Source of the DNA: Pseudorasbora parva
Taxonomy: Eukaryota > Chordata > Actinopteri > Cypriniformes > Gobionidae
Reading direction: 5' to 3'
NCBI RefSeq assembly: GCF_024679245.1
Contig: NC_090172.1
Coordinates: 615,001-679,000 of the forward strand
Length of the DNA stretch: 64,000 nt
The notes under the pieces were generated by a model. That model saw only the letters and a list, made by a program, of their open reading frames with translations, did no database searches and was not told the DNA's origin. The position numbers were made by a program, and so were the translations under genes. The number at the start of each line of letters is the position of its first letter. Positions within the stretch are counted from its first letter, which is position 1. Of the stretch, positions 11,956 through 26,508 are shown one piece after another.

Positions 11956-14612
11956 CTCATGACAATCATGCGATAGTTAACTCATGTCAATCATGTGATA
12001 GTTAACTCATTACAATCATGCGATAGTTAAATCATGACAATCATGCGATAGTTAACTGATGACAATCATGTGATAGTTAACTCATTACAATCATGTGATA
12101 GTTAACTCATTACAATCATGTGATAGTTAACTCATGTCAATCATGTGATAGTTAACTCATTACAATCATGTGATAGTTAACTTATTACAATCATGCGATA
12201 GTTAACTGATGACAATCATGTGATAGTTAATTCATGACAATCATGCGATAGTTAACTTATTACAATCATGTGATAGTTAACTCATTACAATCATGTGATA
12301 GTTAACTCATTACAATCATGCGATAGTTAACTCATGACACTCATGCGATAGTTAACTAATGACAATCATGCGATAGTTAACACATGACAATCATGCGATA
12401 GTTAACTCATGACAATCATGCGATAGTTAACTCATGACAATCATGCGATAGTTAACTCGTGACAATCATGCGATAGTTAACTCGTGACAATCATGCGATA
12501 GTTAACTCATGACAATCATGCGATAGTTAACTCATGACAATCATGCGATAGTTAACACATGACAATCATGCGATAGTTTACACATGACAATCATGCGATA
12601 GTTAACTCATGACAATCATGCGATAGTTAACTCATGACAATCATGCGATTAATCGTGAGTTAACTGATGACAATCATGTGATAGTTAACTCATGACAATC
12701 ATGCGATAGTTAACACATGACAATCATGCGATTAATCGTGAGTTAACTGATGACAATCATGTGATAGTTAACTCATGACAATCATGCGATAGTTAACACA
12801 TGACAATCATGCGATTAATCGTGAGTTAACTGATGACAATCATGTGATAGTTAACTCATGACAATCATGCGATAGTTAACACATGACAATCATGCGATAG
12901 TTAACTCATGACAATCATGCGATAGTCAACTCATGACAATCATGCGATAGTTAACTGATGACAATCATGTGATAGTTAACTCATGACAATCATGCGATAG
13001 TTAACACATGACAATCATGCGATAGTTAACTCATGACAATCATGTGATAGTTAACTCATGTCAATCATGTGATAGTTAACTCATTACAATCATGTGATAG
13101 TTAACTCATGACAATCATGCGATTAATCGTGAGTTAACTGATTACAATCATGTGATAGTTAACTCATGACAATCATGCGATAGTTAACTCATGACAATCA
13201 TGCGATAGTTAACACATGACAATCATGCGATAGTTAACTCATGACAATCATGCGATTAATCGTGAGTTAACTGATGACAATCATGTGATAGTTAACTCAT
13301 GACAATCATGCAATAGTTAACTCATGACAATCATGCGATAGTTAACACATGACAATCATGCGATAGTTAACTCATGACAATCATGCGATTAATCGTGAGT
13401 TAACTGATAACAATCATGTGATAGTTAACTCATGACAATCATGCGATAGTTAACTCATGACAATCATGCGATTAATCGTGAGTTAACTGATGACAATCAT
13501 GTGATAGTTAACTCATGACAATCATGCGATAGTTAACACATGACAATCATGCGATAGTTAACTCATGACAATCATGCGATTAATCGTGAGTTAACTGATG
13601 ACAATCATGTGATAGTTAACTCATGACAATCATGCGATAGTTAACTCATGACAATCATGAGATTAATCGTGAGCTAACTCATGACAATCATGAGATTAAT
13701 CGTGAGCTAACTCATGACAATCATGCGATTAATCGTGAGTTAACTGATGACAATCATGTGATAGTTAACTCATGACAATCATGCGATAGTTAACACATGA
13801 CAATCATGCGATTAATCGTGAGTTAACTGATGACAATCATGCGATAGTTAACTCATGACAATCATGCGATAGTTAACTCATGACAATCATGCGATAGTTA
13901 ACTCATGACAATCATGCGATAGTTAACTCATGACAATCATGCGATAGTTAACTCATGACAATCATGCGATAGTTAACACATGACAATCATGCGATAGTTA
14001 ACACATGACAATCATGCGATAGTTAACTCATGACAATCATGCGATAGTTAACTCATGACAATCATGCGATTAATCGTGAGTTAACTGATGAAAATCATGT
14101 GATATTTAACTCATGACAATCATGCGATAGTTAACACATGACAATCATGCGATAGTTAACTCATGACAATCATGCGATAGTTAACTCATGACAATCATGC
14201 GATAGTTAACTCATGACAATCATGCGATAGTTAACTCATGACAATCATGCGATAGTTAACACATGACAATCATGCGATAGTTAACTCATGACAATCATGC
14301 GATAGTTAACTCATGACAATCATAGGATAGTTAACTCATGACAATCATGCGATAGTTAACTCATGACAATCATGCGATAGTTAACTCATGACAATCATGC
14401 GATTAATCGTGAGTTAACTCATGACAATCATGTGATAGTTAACTCATGACAATCATGCGATAGTTAACTCATGACAATCATGAGATTAATCATGAGTTAA
14501 CTGATGACAATCATGTGATAGTTAACTCATGACAATCATGTGATAGTTAACTCATGACAATCATGCGATTAATCGTGAGTTAACTCATGACAATCATGTG
14601 ATTAATCACAAT
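11955..14612. repeat. 25-bp minisatellite with interspersed 33-bp units and 83-bp higher-order repeat
   Basis: The unit here is gatagttaactcatgacaat plus catgc, 25 bp. It is the 33-bp unit with the 12-bp segment ttaatcgtgagc replaced by tagt. From 12.64 kb on, single 33-bp units recur in the pattern 33+25+25, giving an 83-bp higher-order repeat (gcgattaatc begins at 12645, 12728 and 12811). Every unit holds catga-caa-tcatg, a short inverted repeat. Confidence 0.95.
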
Positions 14613-15370
14613 TAAATATTTTTTATCGATTGACAGCCCTAATAATAATACATTATAAAAACTTAATTTTTTAAGTAATAATCAAAAATGTTTTTCCGTA
14701 TTGTATTTTTAACAGTATAATGCACAGTTATGCCACACAAAACAGTTTGTTTATTTACATTAAAATATAAATTGAATTATTGTTTTATGTTTTCATTTGA
14801 TTGCCAGAAAAAAACACAACACATAATTTGTAGGAAATCTTTTCATAGAAATGAAATTTCTGGCATAATGTCATTAACACTTCTATAAATTAGTTACACT
14901 ACACAGTTATTGAGGTAAACATCCCTAAAGCACAGAATAAAGTTACTTTTGGGCACCGGTTAACATGTGAACGGTAGTGACCATATGTTATTTTAATATT
15001 ACAAACTATTGATTGAATATTGGGGTCTGATACGACTGCTATTGCTTCGGTAAATGCGAGGTACATCATATTGCTTTAATGATCTGTGCATGTAAACGTT
15101 TTGAGAACTAAAAGCTCCCTGAAGTGTTAGGAGAGCATTCGGGAACTTCACCAAAACCACATCCTGTTTTCTGCCCACCTTGATTTGAATGTTTTACTCT
15201 CGAACTCTTTGTGTTATAAAGATCGTATGCTTATCAGAAGAGCGTTTATTTTGCTCTCTTTATCACTGGCGTATGTCACTAGAGATTGGAAACTCTAGAC
15301 ACAGAATTGCACCAACACACACAAGCCCCGCCATGCACTGTAATACATCAACTATTGTGAAGAACCAGAG
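14613..15370. other. No recognised feature
   Basis: AT-rich sequence between the minisatellite and a (TG)n tract. I see no coding, RNA or transposon signature I can name. Confidence 0.5.
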
Positions 15371-15373
15371 GGC

Positions 15374-15375
<2 letters not shown>

Positions 15376-15416
<41 letters not shown>
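15376..15416. repeat. (TG)n microsatellite
   Basis: About twenty TG units in otherwise unassigned sequence. The flanks up to 15.78 kb show no family I recognise. Confidence 0.9.
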
Positions 15417-15419
<3 letters not shown>

Positions 15420-15893
15420 GTGCGAACACATATACAGCTTCCGTCTGACTCATGTAAAGTCCCCCGGCTCTAAGGAGCCAGTGCTATTGTGTAATTCCCC
15501 ACAAAGGCCTGCCTGGCGACAGTATGTGCGTATATTCATGAGTGTGTGTATGTAGAGCGGCCTGTGTATGGGGACAGGGTGTGTGTGTGTGTCTGAAGGT
15601 GGACAGTATGTGCTCCAAAGCCAAGGACAGGAAGCAGTTTGTGGGGGACAGGAAATGCAGGCCGAAGCACTAGTCTAGATAAGGGTGAGAGACCTCTCCC
15701 ATACACAAAACATAACAAACGGGGACATTTTATAAACTCCTACTGTTTTTATATACAGCTAAACTTAACCCTGGGTACTAATTAGTATATGGCACTCTAT
15801 CCCAGTCTCCTCACACACATGTTAACACTCCAAATATACATTATATCGCCGCCTCTCCACACACATGAGCTTCCCATTGTTAACCCGTGGGGT

Positions 15894-16735
15894 TTAATAT
15901 GGAGTCGGCCCACCCTCTCTAACAGCTCCAGCTCTTCTGGGAAGGCTTTCCTCAAGGTTTAGGAGTGTGTTTATGGGGATTTTTGCCCATTCTTCTAGAA
16001 GCTCATTTGTGAGGTCAGGCACTGATGTTGGACGAGAAGGCCTGGCTCTCAGTCTCCGCTCTAATTCATCCCAAAGCTGTTCTATCGGGTTGAGCCAGTC
16101 CAGTTCCTCCACACCAAACTCCTCATCCATGTCTTTATGGAGCGCCGCTTTGTGCACTGGAGCGCAGTCATGCTGGGACAGGAAGGGGCCGTCCACAAAC
16201 TGATCCCACAAAGTCGGGAGCATGAAATTGTCCAAAATGTCTTGGTGAAGCATTAAAAGTTCCTTTCACTGGAACTAAGAGGCCGAGACCTGAAAAACAA
16301 CCCCACCCCATAATCCCCCCTCCACCAAACTTTACACTTGGCACACTGCAGTCAGGCAAGTCCCGTTCTCCTGGCGACGGCCAAACCCAGACTCGTCCAT
16401 GTGATTGTCAGACTGAAGCGTGATTGGTCGCTCAGAGAACACGTCTCACTGCTCTAGAGTCCAGTGGCGGCTGCTTTACTCCACTGCATCCCACGCTTTG
16501 CATTGTTCTTGGTGATGTAAGGCTTGGATGAGCTGCTCGGCCATGGAAACCCATTCCATGAAGCTCTCTCCGCTGTTCTTGAGCTCATCTGAAGGCCACA
16601 GAAGTCTGGAGGTCTGGAGCTGTTGACTCTGCAGAAAGTTGGAGACTTCTGCGCACTGTGACCCTCAGCATGCGCTGACCCCGCTCTGGGATTTTACGTG
16701 GCCTAACACTTTGTGGCTGAGTTGCTGGTGTTCCT
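15894..16735 (-). pseudogene. Decayed Tc1-like transposase (relic 1)
   Basis: Read on the minus strand, the remnant carries [14 protein letters not shown], then a DQF-DGPF segment with QHDCAPVHK (second catalytic Asp region), then IEQLWDELERRLRARPSRP and the C-terminal LLEEWAKIPINTLLNL, ending GGPTPY. This is the DDE transposase order of Tc1/mariner elements. The copy is dead: the frame changes near 16250-16350, and the segment normally reading SPDLNPIE before the last catalytic residues is shortened to DWLNPIE. Upstream (16.38-16.74 kb) the same strand shows the N-terminal half only in pieces, including SFMEWVSMAEQ. Its terminal repeats are not clear to me. It acted as a cut-and-paste transposase and has no host role that the sequence shows. 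Confidence 0.85.
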
Positions 16736-16865
16736 ATTATGATCAATGTATCACTTATTATTGTAAAACTGTGGTAAAACATCAATGCGTGGGTCTTAGA
16801 TCTTTAAGTAAAAAACAAAAATACCAACAAACTGCACTTTTGGGATGTTCGATCTCGTTTTCTAT

Positions 16866-17142
16866 TTTTTTGCAAAAAAATGCTCTTCTTACTCAGTAAT
16901 TTTGTCTTGTTTCTAGTCTAAATATCTAACAATTCTTAAATCGAGATGCATTTACTAGATCAGTTAAAGGGCATAAGATATTTATGATATAAAATGAAAT
17001 GACATGATACATGATATTTTGTTTTCTGGTGAAAAAATAAGTTTTTGCAAAAGAGTTTTTGCTTAAACAGGCAAAATGATCTGCCAATGGGGTGAGTAAA
17101 ATAATCTTATTTCTGATTGAAATCTTGTTTCTTGTTTCCGTC
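16866..17142. mobile_element. Common palindromic MITE, partial
   Basis: Carries tgctcttcttactcagtaat, gtcttgtttctagtctaaat, catttactagatcag and gatctgccaatggggtgagt. It ends in the centre, so only the left arm and part of the centre remain. Confidence 0.8.
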
Positions 17143-17247
17143 CCAAACATATGCATATGCAGTGTGTGTTGGTGAGATGATTGGTGTGTGAGACGTTGTT
17201 CCAGAGAGGTGTGTTATGGACAGGTTTTCCCTTTTTGGATATAAAAT

Positions 17248-17248
<1 letters not shown>

Positions 17249-17328
<80 letters not shown>
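17249..17328. repeat. (CA)n microsatellite
   Basis: About forty pure CA units. Confidence 0.95.
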
Positions 17329-17329
<1 letters not shown>

Positions 17330-17331
<2 letters not shown>

Positions 17332-17623
17332 CCTGGCGCCGGGACTGACCCAAATGCAGGAAGAAGCAGGATTACACTGAGGTCTGGGCAGGGTCAGAGG
17401 CAATAGGCCACACAGAGCCCATATAATGGGCAGATCAGATATTAGGCAGCCTGAATCCACACAGAAAAGGTGGATGACGGATGGAGAATCCAGGGAAACG
17501 GGTCAGGAGGAGATAGGCCTCAGGGTCCCAGGCAGGCCAGAGACAATAATCAGGCAGAAAAGACCAGTCCGGGAAATCCTGAAGCCAACAACACCAGACA
17601 ATCTGACTGAGCAACAGGACGAG

Positions 17624-17712
<89 letters not shown>

Positions 17713-18130
17713 AATGAGAGAAATCAAGCAAGGCGATGACCATGAAGAATAGCTCAGGATGGGACACATTAGGGGTAAGTGAAAATCTGACGGTTCGGCA
17801 CTAGCCTGTAAGCCTAATACAAATATGCTAGCCTGCCGTGGTCATCCTCAGCTCTAGTCAGAATATCTGTCTGATGCTCCATTGGGCTGTAATTATGGGG
17901 TGTGTTTGAACCAGGAAAAGCCTCGATTGGACAGACCAACAACTAATCAGAGCAGCGGAGCGACGCATAAAGTTAGTTTCTCACATGTCAACAGAGCTCA
18001 ACTGCACTGTGTTGCCAAGTCTGCGGGTCGAAGCGACCTCAATTATGTGATATATAGATCCAAGAATGCTAATTTTAGCAGCAACCTTGCCAAAATAACA
18101 CGTTTTACCCCCCAAGCGCCTTTGATGCCG
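17330..18130. other. Unassigned repeat-like sequence with (GA)n at 17627-17709
   Basis: A purine-rich stretch (17.34-17.63 kb) resembles degraded transposon sequence similar in style to 20.69-20.90 kb, followed by a GA tract of about forty units. From 17.77 to 18.13 kb I recognise no feature. Confidence 0.5.
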
Positions 18131-18136
18131 AGATGA

Positions 18137-19800
18137 TTACGTTTCGGTGGACCTCAGCTGCTTCTGACTCCAAAGGCGAGTCGGAGCATACGATGGGAGC
18201 GTAGACCACCTGAACGTGCTTGCCCTGTAGCGGTTTTTGAGGCGGCCCAGAGCAAGACGTACTGCCAGTAACTCGAGGCAATTGATATGCCAATGCGGTT
18301 GGGGCCCGGTCCACAGACCCGAAACCGCATGCCCGTTGTGCGTGGCACCCCAGCCGGTGAATGAGGCATCTGTGAAAAGCACAGCATGCCTGACGGGTTG
18401 AAGGTTTGGCAGCAGTAAGGAGTAATGGAGACCCGGTACTAGGGGTTGAACGACTTCCATTTTTTTCAATTTGACATTTATGTGATGAAAGTCGAGTCGC
18501 CTAGTTGCTGATGACGCCATTAATGAACAAATAAGCCTGAGCCTCGAGCTGAGATGCGAACACAGAACAGCTATGGCATATGATGACACAGCACTGCCCA
18601 TAAGGTTATTGATCCTACATGACAGCTTCAGTATCAGTTCTTTTGTCTTATGGTCGTTATATTTCTCACAGATTTTTGCTCGTTCTGAATAAGATACAGA
18701 TAAAGTAGCACAATAAAGATTACACCTGAAGGCATTAGTGAGTGATTGTGTGTGAATTAATTCTACCTGCAGCGTCTCTCTACTAATAGTGAAGCTGTGA
18801 GTTTAGTTATCAAGACATATATGCTAGAACTTTTCAGTTTTCAGCTTCATGGCAGAGCATTAAGGTCGACTAGTTGGTGCAACCCCTACCCGGTACTGTC
18901 CGCCCACCTCGGGACTCGGCGATGGAGCCAGTGTTGAAGCGGTCTCATATGAAGCAATCAGATGCCATATGCCCCAGGAGCCTGTGAAAAAGTTTCAGTG
19001 GGACCACTGTCCTGCCTTTGAACATATTCAAGCAGTTGACCGGCTGACCGAATCCAGCTTTACACCGAGGTAAGAGATCCTCTGAGTAGGACAGAGCTTG
19101 CTCTTCTCTCGGTTGACCCGAAGGCCCAACAGGCTGAGGTGTCTGAGCACCATGTCCCTGTGTTCGCACAACTGCTCCCGAGACTGGGCGAGAATGAGCC
19201 AGTCGTTGAGGTAAGTGTGTATGCGAACGCATTCTCTGAGCAGAACAATGACCGCCTCCACGACCTTTGTGAAGACCCGAGGCGACAGGGACAGGACTTT
19301 GTACTGATATGCCTTCCCCTCGAACGCAAAGCATAGGAGCGGTCTGTGTCTCGGGAGAACAAAGACATGCATAAAAGTACGTGTCCTTCAGGTCGATCGC
19401 TACGAACCAATCTTGGGGACGGATGCATTCGAAAATGCGTTTCTGCGTGAGCATCTGAACAGGAGTTTGTGCAAGGCCCCATTCAGGACACGCAGGTCCA
19501 AGATTGGCTGTACTCCACCCCCTTTCTTGGGTACAACGAAGTAGGGCCTGTAGAACTCATGTCGGCTGGAGGAACCGGCTCGACCGCGTCCTTCGCCAGT
19601 AGGACCTCAATCTCTGACCGCAAGACCTGAGCATCGCAGCTCCACACAGAGGTGAAGAGGATCCCCCTGTACTTCGGAGGCCGGCGAGCAAACTGAATGG
19701 CGTAGCCGAGTCTGATGGTACGAATGAGCCCGTGAGACGCCTTGGGAGAAACAGCCAGGCCCCCAGAGACCGAACATGCGGGACCAACGGCACCGCAGAC
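18137..19800 (-). pseudogene. DIRS-like retrotransposon relic (RT and RNase H)
   Basis: On the minus strand, from high to low coordinate, there is a segment preceding the RT (19800-19560), then RT motifs including FVAIDLKD (motif A Asp kept) and a YLNDWLILA box near 19195-19221. It continues with GLRVNREKSKL and then RNase H-type sequence with FTDASFTGWGA (near 18350) and HINCLELLAVRLAL. This order and wording match the tyrosine-recombinase DIRS/Ngaro-type elements of fish. No recombinase domain is visible. Several frame changes and an unrelated 18.6-18.9 kb insert break it. The usual YLDD catalytic box reads YLND, so the reverse transcriptase is inactive. The assignment to DIRS rather than another RNase H-bearing class is from recognition of family wording. 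Confidence 0.75.
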
Positions 19801-19949
19801 GTACCTGGTGTGGGCAGCGAGGCGGAGTGCTCTGGGGCGGCCCGGAGTGTTGTCTGAGTACTCCCGTTCCTCCTCCCGACAGTTTTAGCGGGTCCCTGAG
19901 CGGGTTGGGTGCAACCTGCTGCCCGGGTGGAGGCAGCAGCGGGTTGCGG

Positions 19950-20036
19950 GGCAGGATATTCTTGATCACCTCCGTCTGCTTCTCTAATGAAAGATTGGTA
20001 TCAAAGAGCACACCCAGGTTCCTCACTGACAACGAA

Positions 20037-20111
<75 letters not shown>

Positions 20112-20520
20112 CTGGGAATCCCCACAAAGATGGCAATTTTCTCTGCTTAGAATTGTGTGATGAGGGCTTGACAGAGCAGTCATCGAGTGTTAGACAGTAT
20201 TCTCGGTTACTACTTGAGGAGCTTTTTTGTCCAATAATTAAAAATTCATTTTTTTCTGAATTAAGTTGCAGGAAATGACTGGTCATCCAGTGTTTTATAT
20301 CAGCTCTTCATTCCGTTAATCTTGTGAATTGGTAGGTTTCGTCAGGGCGTGAGGAAATATAGAGCTGAGTATCGTCAGCATAACAATGAAAACTAACGCC
20401 ATGCTTCCTAATGATATCTCCCAGTGGAGCAGATACAGGGCAGCGGTCCTAACACTGAGCCTTGCGGTACCCCATACTGAACTTGGGAGATCTGATCTTG
20501 ACAAAGCCGCCGTAAAGTGT
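19950..20520 (-). pseudogene. LINE reverse transcriptase fragment split by a (CA)n tract
   Basis: On the minus strand the reading [12 protein letters not shown] (near 20360-20395) is the catalytic YADD box of non-LTR retrotransposons. It is followed by WMTSHFLQLNSEKNEFLIIG, LTLDDCSVKPSS and, beyond an insertion, VRNLGVLFDTNLS with KQTEVIKNI. This is the expected downstream order for a fish CR1/L2/Rex-type LINE. Between the two halves lie about 35 CA units plus ttgtggggattcccagcc (20038-20135), which are foreign to the LINE. A stop and a frameshift follow the YADD box. Confidence 0.75.
20040..20108. repeat. (TG)n microsatellite inside LINE relic
   Basis: Pure TG run. Its flank gggaatccccacaaagatgg resembles the end of the repeat at 23.2-23.5 kb (ccatctttgtggggacattt), so a fragment of that family may have been inserted here. 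Confidence 0.85.
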
Positions 20521-20539
20521 TAGACAGTATTCTAGGCTA

Positions 20540-21740
<1,201 letters not shown>

Positions 21741-21927
21741 GAGGTGTGATATATGCAGAGGGATCGACAGACGGAGCTTGAAAAGAAAAAGGGAGTACGA
21801 GAGAGTAAAGTGAGAGTGATATATTGTGCTTTAACGGCCCCATTGTTCTCCTAAATGACCCGGGAACTCCGACCCCAGTTTAGCTTTGGTGAGAAAATGT
21901 CAGAGTCAGATATTTTAGGCCACGGTG

Positions 21928-22048
<121 letters not shown>

Positions 22049-22195
22049 CAAACACTGAATATTGACTCTGACTTTATTGAGTGAACCGCTTTGATTCAGA
22101 GATAGACACGTTTGGATAAAAGTTAATCATCATCTGTCGGTGCGCATCAGTGTGTGTCGAATCGATCCCTCACACATCTGTGTGTCATATACAAA

Positions 22196-23145
22196 CCCGA
22201 TTCCAAAAAAGTTGGGACACGGTACAAATTGTGAATAAAAAAGGAATGCAATAATTTACAAATCTCATAAACGTATATTTTATTCACAATAGAATAAAGA
22301 TAACATATCAAATGTTGAGACATTTTGCCAAACATTGGCTCATTTTGGATTTCATGAGAGCTACACATTCAAAAAAAGTCAGGACAGGGAGCAATAAGAG
22401 GCCGGAGAAGTTAAATGTTCATATAATGAACAGCTGGAGGACCAATGTGCAGCTTATTAGGTCAATTGCCAACATGATTGGGTATAAAAGAGCCTCTCAG
22501 AGTGGCAGTGTCTCTCAGAAGGCAAGATGGGCAGAGGATCACCAATTCCCCCAATGCTGCGGCGGACAATAGTGGAGCAATATCAGAAAGGAGTTTCTCT
22601 GAGGAACACTGCAAAGAGTTTGAAGTTATCATCATCTACAGAGCATAATATCATCCAAAGATTCAGAGAATCTGGAACAATCTCTGAGCGTAAGGGTCAA
22701 GGCCAGCCTGCAGTCCAGATCTTTCTCCATTAGAAAACATTTGGCGCATCATAAAGAGGAAGATGCGATAAAGAAGACCTAAGACAGTTGAGCAGCTAGA
22801 AGCCTGTGTTAGACAAGAATGGGACAACATTCCTATTCCTAAACTTGAGCAGCTCGTCTCCTCAGTGCCCAGACGTTTGCAGACTGATATAAACAGAAGA
22901 GGGGATGACACACAGGGGGAAACACGGCCACGGCACAACTTTACTGAGATGTGTTGATGCCATGAAATCTAAAATCAACTTATTTTCCCTTGAAATTATA
23001 CATTTTCTCAGTTTAAACATTTGATATGTCATCTGTGTTGTATTCTGAATAAAATATTGACATTTGAAACTTCCACATCATTGCATTCTGTTTTTATTCA
23101 CAATTTGTACAGAGTCCCAACCTTTCTGGAATCAGGTTTGTTTGA
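22196..23145 (+). mobile_element. Internally deleted Tc1/mariner element
   Basis: The ends are long inverted repeats. The left has ccgattccaaaaaagttggg and ggtacaaattgtgaataaaa; the right has ttttattcacaatttgtac and cccaacctttctggaatcag. Inside, a helix-turn-helix segment reads IVEQYQKGVSLRNTAKSLKL and FRESGTISERKGQGQP. At about 22712 the sequence jumps to the C-terminal part: ENIWRIIKRKM-like sequence in another frame near 22735-22770, then VEQLEACVRQEWDNIP-like sequence. All sequence between the DNA-binding domain and the last catalytic region is missing, so it can only have moved in trans. Confidence 0.85.
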
Positions 23146-23167
23146 CCAGTTAGGATACTAATGAAAA

Positions 23168-23477
23168 ACTGAAATTACACACACACACACACACACGCAC
23201 ATGTCGTGTTTTCATGTTTTATGGGGACATTCCATAGGCGTAATGGATTTCATACTGTACAAACTGTACATCCTATCCCCTTACACTGCCCCTGCCCCTA
23301 AACCTACCCATCACAGGAAACATTCTGCATTCTTACTTTCTCAAAAAAACTCTTTCTGTGTGATTTATAAGATGTTTTCCTCATGGGGACCTAAAAATGT
23401 CCCCACAACGACAAGGATTTCGGATATTGCCATCTTTGTGGGGACATTTTGTCCCCATAACGTAGGGATTACCAGGC

Positions 23478-23518
<41 letters not shown>
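23168..23518 (-). repeat. (TG)n-bearing interspersed repeat, copy D (reverse), with extended end
   Basis: CA tracts flank attccataggcgtaatgg, cccctaaacctacccatcac and ggaaacattctgcat. It then continues into ctcatggggacctaaaaatg and gtggggacattttgtcccca, a part not seen in the other copies. Confidence 0.8.
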
Positions 23519-23520
<2 letters not shown>

Positions 23521-23611
23521 ATAACGAGAAGTGATTTCACACTTTAGCCCTTGTACTAACTTCCTATGAGTTGATCAGCTGAGCCGCTTCCCTCTCCTGA
23601 TCTCTACAGAG

Positions 23612-24600
<989 letters not shown>

Positions 24601-24603
24601 ACC

Positions 24604-24711
24604 ACACACACACACACACGCACACACACACACACACACTTGCACTCTCAGTTGGAGTATAAAAATACCAGAGAGATCAAAGAAACACAGTCTGCCCTCA
24701 CCCCACCCACC

Positions 24712-24749
<38 letters not shown>

Positions 24750-24882
24750 ATTAAATATACACGTTACACATTACACACACACACAGACACACACCCCAAT
24801 TAAACATACACATTGCACACACACACACACACACAGACACACACCCCAATTAAACATACACATTACACACACATACTGATTA
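24604..24882. repeat. CA tracts with repeated ~60-bp spacer
   Basis: Short CA runs alternate with the spacer accccaattaaacatacaca (24792 and 24843). The same spacer returns near 25.66 kb and a related one (tgattaaatatacac) at 24748, 25525 and 25611. Confidence 0.8.
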
Positions 24883-24885
24883 AGG

Positions 24886-25407
24886 CCTCGTCCACACGAA
24901 GCCAGCGCTTTCCCAATCCGATCATTTTTTTTCCTTGTTTCAAGAAGTATCTGCCTCCACACGGGATTAAGAAAACGGACTCAAAACGATGTAGTTTGCA
25001 TGCCAGGCCAGTGTGTGGCGCTGTAATTCTTCCACAGAAATACACTAAAAACGGAGAAGAAGAGTTGTGGCTAGCAGGGGTATAGCAGTGGTCGGAGGTG
25101 AGGCACAATCTCACAATAAAATAACAATAAATACATTTGTTACTTATCAGATGTGTTTTAATAATGCCTACACCTACCCCGACCCTAAACACACCCTTAC
25201 AGTACTGCAGATACGGTCATTAAATGAGGCGATATTGATGAGCTTGCCCGTAGTGTGAGGACATCACCGTTTCAGAAAATATACGGATTGGCTGTACACA
25301 CGAAAACGGAAGATGATCGTTTTCAGATTTATCCGCTTTGGGACCCGGTTTCGAAAAATATCGGATTCATGCTTCAAAACGCCGGATCCGTGTGGACGGA
25401 GCCTAAA
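24886..25407. mobile_element. MITE with ~16-bp terminal inverted repeats
   Basis: The left end reads aggcctcgtccacacg and the right end cgtgtggacggagcct, inverted with two mismatches. Further inside, subterminal parts also pair (gtttcaagaag, cggattgg). There is no coding capacity. The target duplication is not clear. Confidence 0.75.
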
Positions 25408-25411
25408 ATTA

Positions 25412-25676
25412 ACCATTACACACACACACACACACTCACAAACACACACACACACACACACACTCACAAACACACACATACACACTCACTCACATACACA
25501 CGCACACACACACACACGCACACACTGATTAAATATACACATTACACACACACACACACACTCACAAACACACTCACTCACATACACACGCACACACACA
25601 CATGCACACACTGATTAAATATACACATTACACACACAAACACACACACACAGACACACACCCCAATTAAACATAC

Positions 25677-25771
<95 letters not shown>

Positions 25772-25978
25772 CCTGATTAAAATTAACCATTACACACACA
25801 CACACATACACACTCACTAACATACACACACTCACTCACATACACACGCAAACACACACACACTCATACACACGTACACATTCTCTCTCTCTCACACACA
25901 CACACACACTCACACACGCAAACACAATCACGCACACACACACACACATACACACTCTCTCTCTCTCTCTCTCTCTCA

Positions 25979-26011
<33 letters not shown>

Positions 26012-26029
26012 TGCCCCTAAACCTACCCA

Positions 26030-26063
<34 letters not shown>

Positions 26064-26136
26064 ACACATTCTCTCTCTCTCACACACACACACACTCACA
26101 CACGCAAACACAATCACGCACACACACACACATACA

Positions 26137-26209
<73 letters not shown>

Positions 26210-26229
26210 ACTGCCCCTAAACCTACCCA

Positions 26230-26319
<90 letters not shown>

Positions 26320-26335
26320 CCCCTAAACCTACCCA

Positions 26336-26394
<59 letters not shown>

Positions 26395-26409
26395 CCCTAA
26401 ACCTACCCA

Positions 26410-26453
<44 letters not shown>

Positions 26454-26469
26454 CCCCTAAACCTACCCA

Positions 26470-26508
<39 letters not shown>

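Noticed and set aside
10090..12005. Repeat protein with NRELTHDNHEI units
   Set aside because: A by-product of the 33-bp period. The same sequence words continue as 25-bp units that break frame, and there is no promoter, splice or flanking coding support.
15894..16253. Host gene of 119 residues on the minus strand
   Set aside because: The wording ([31 protein letters not shown]) is that of a Tc1-type transposase, and the copy is broken.
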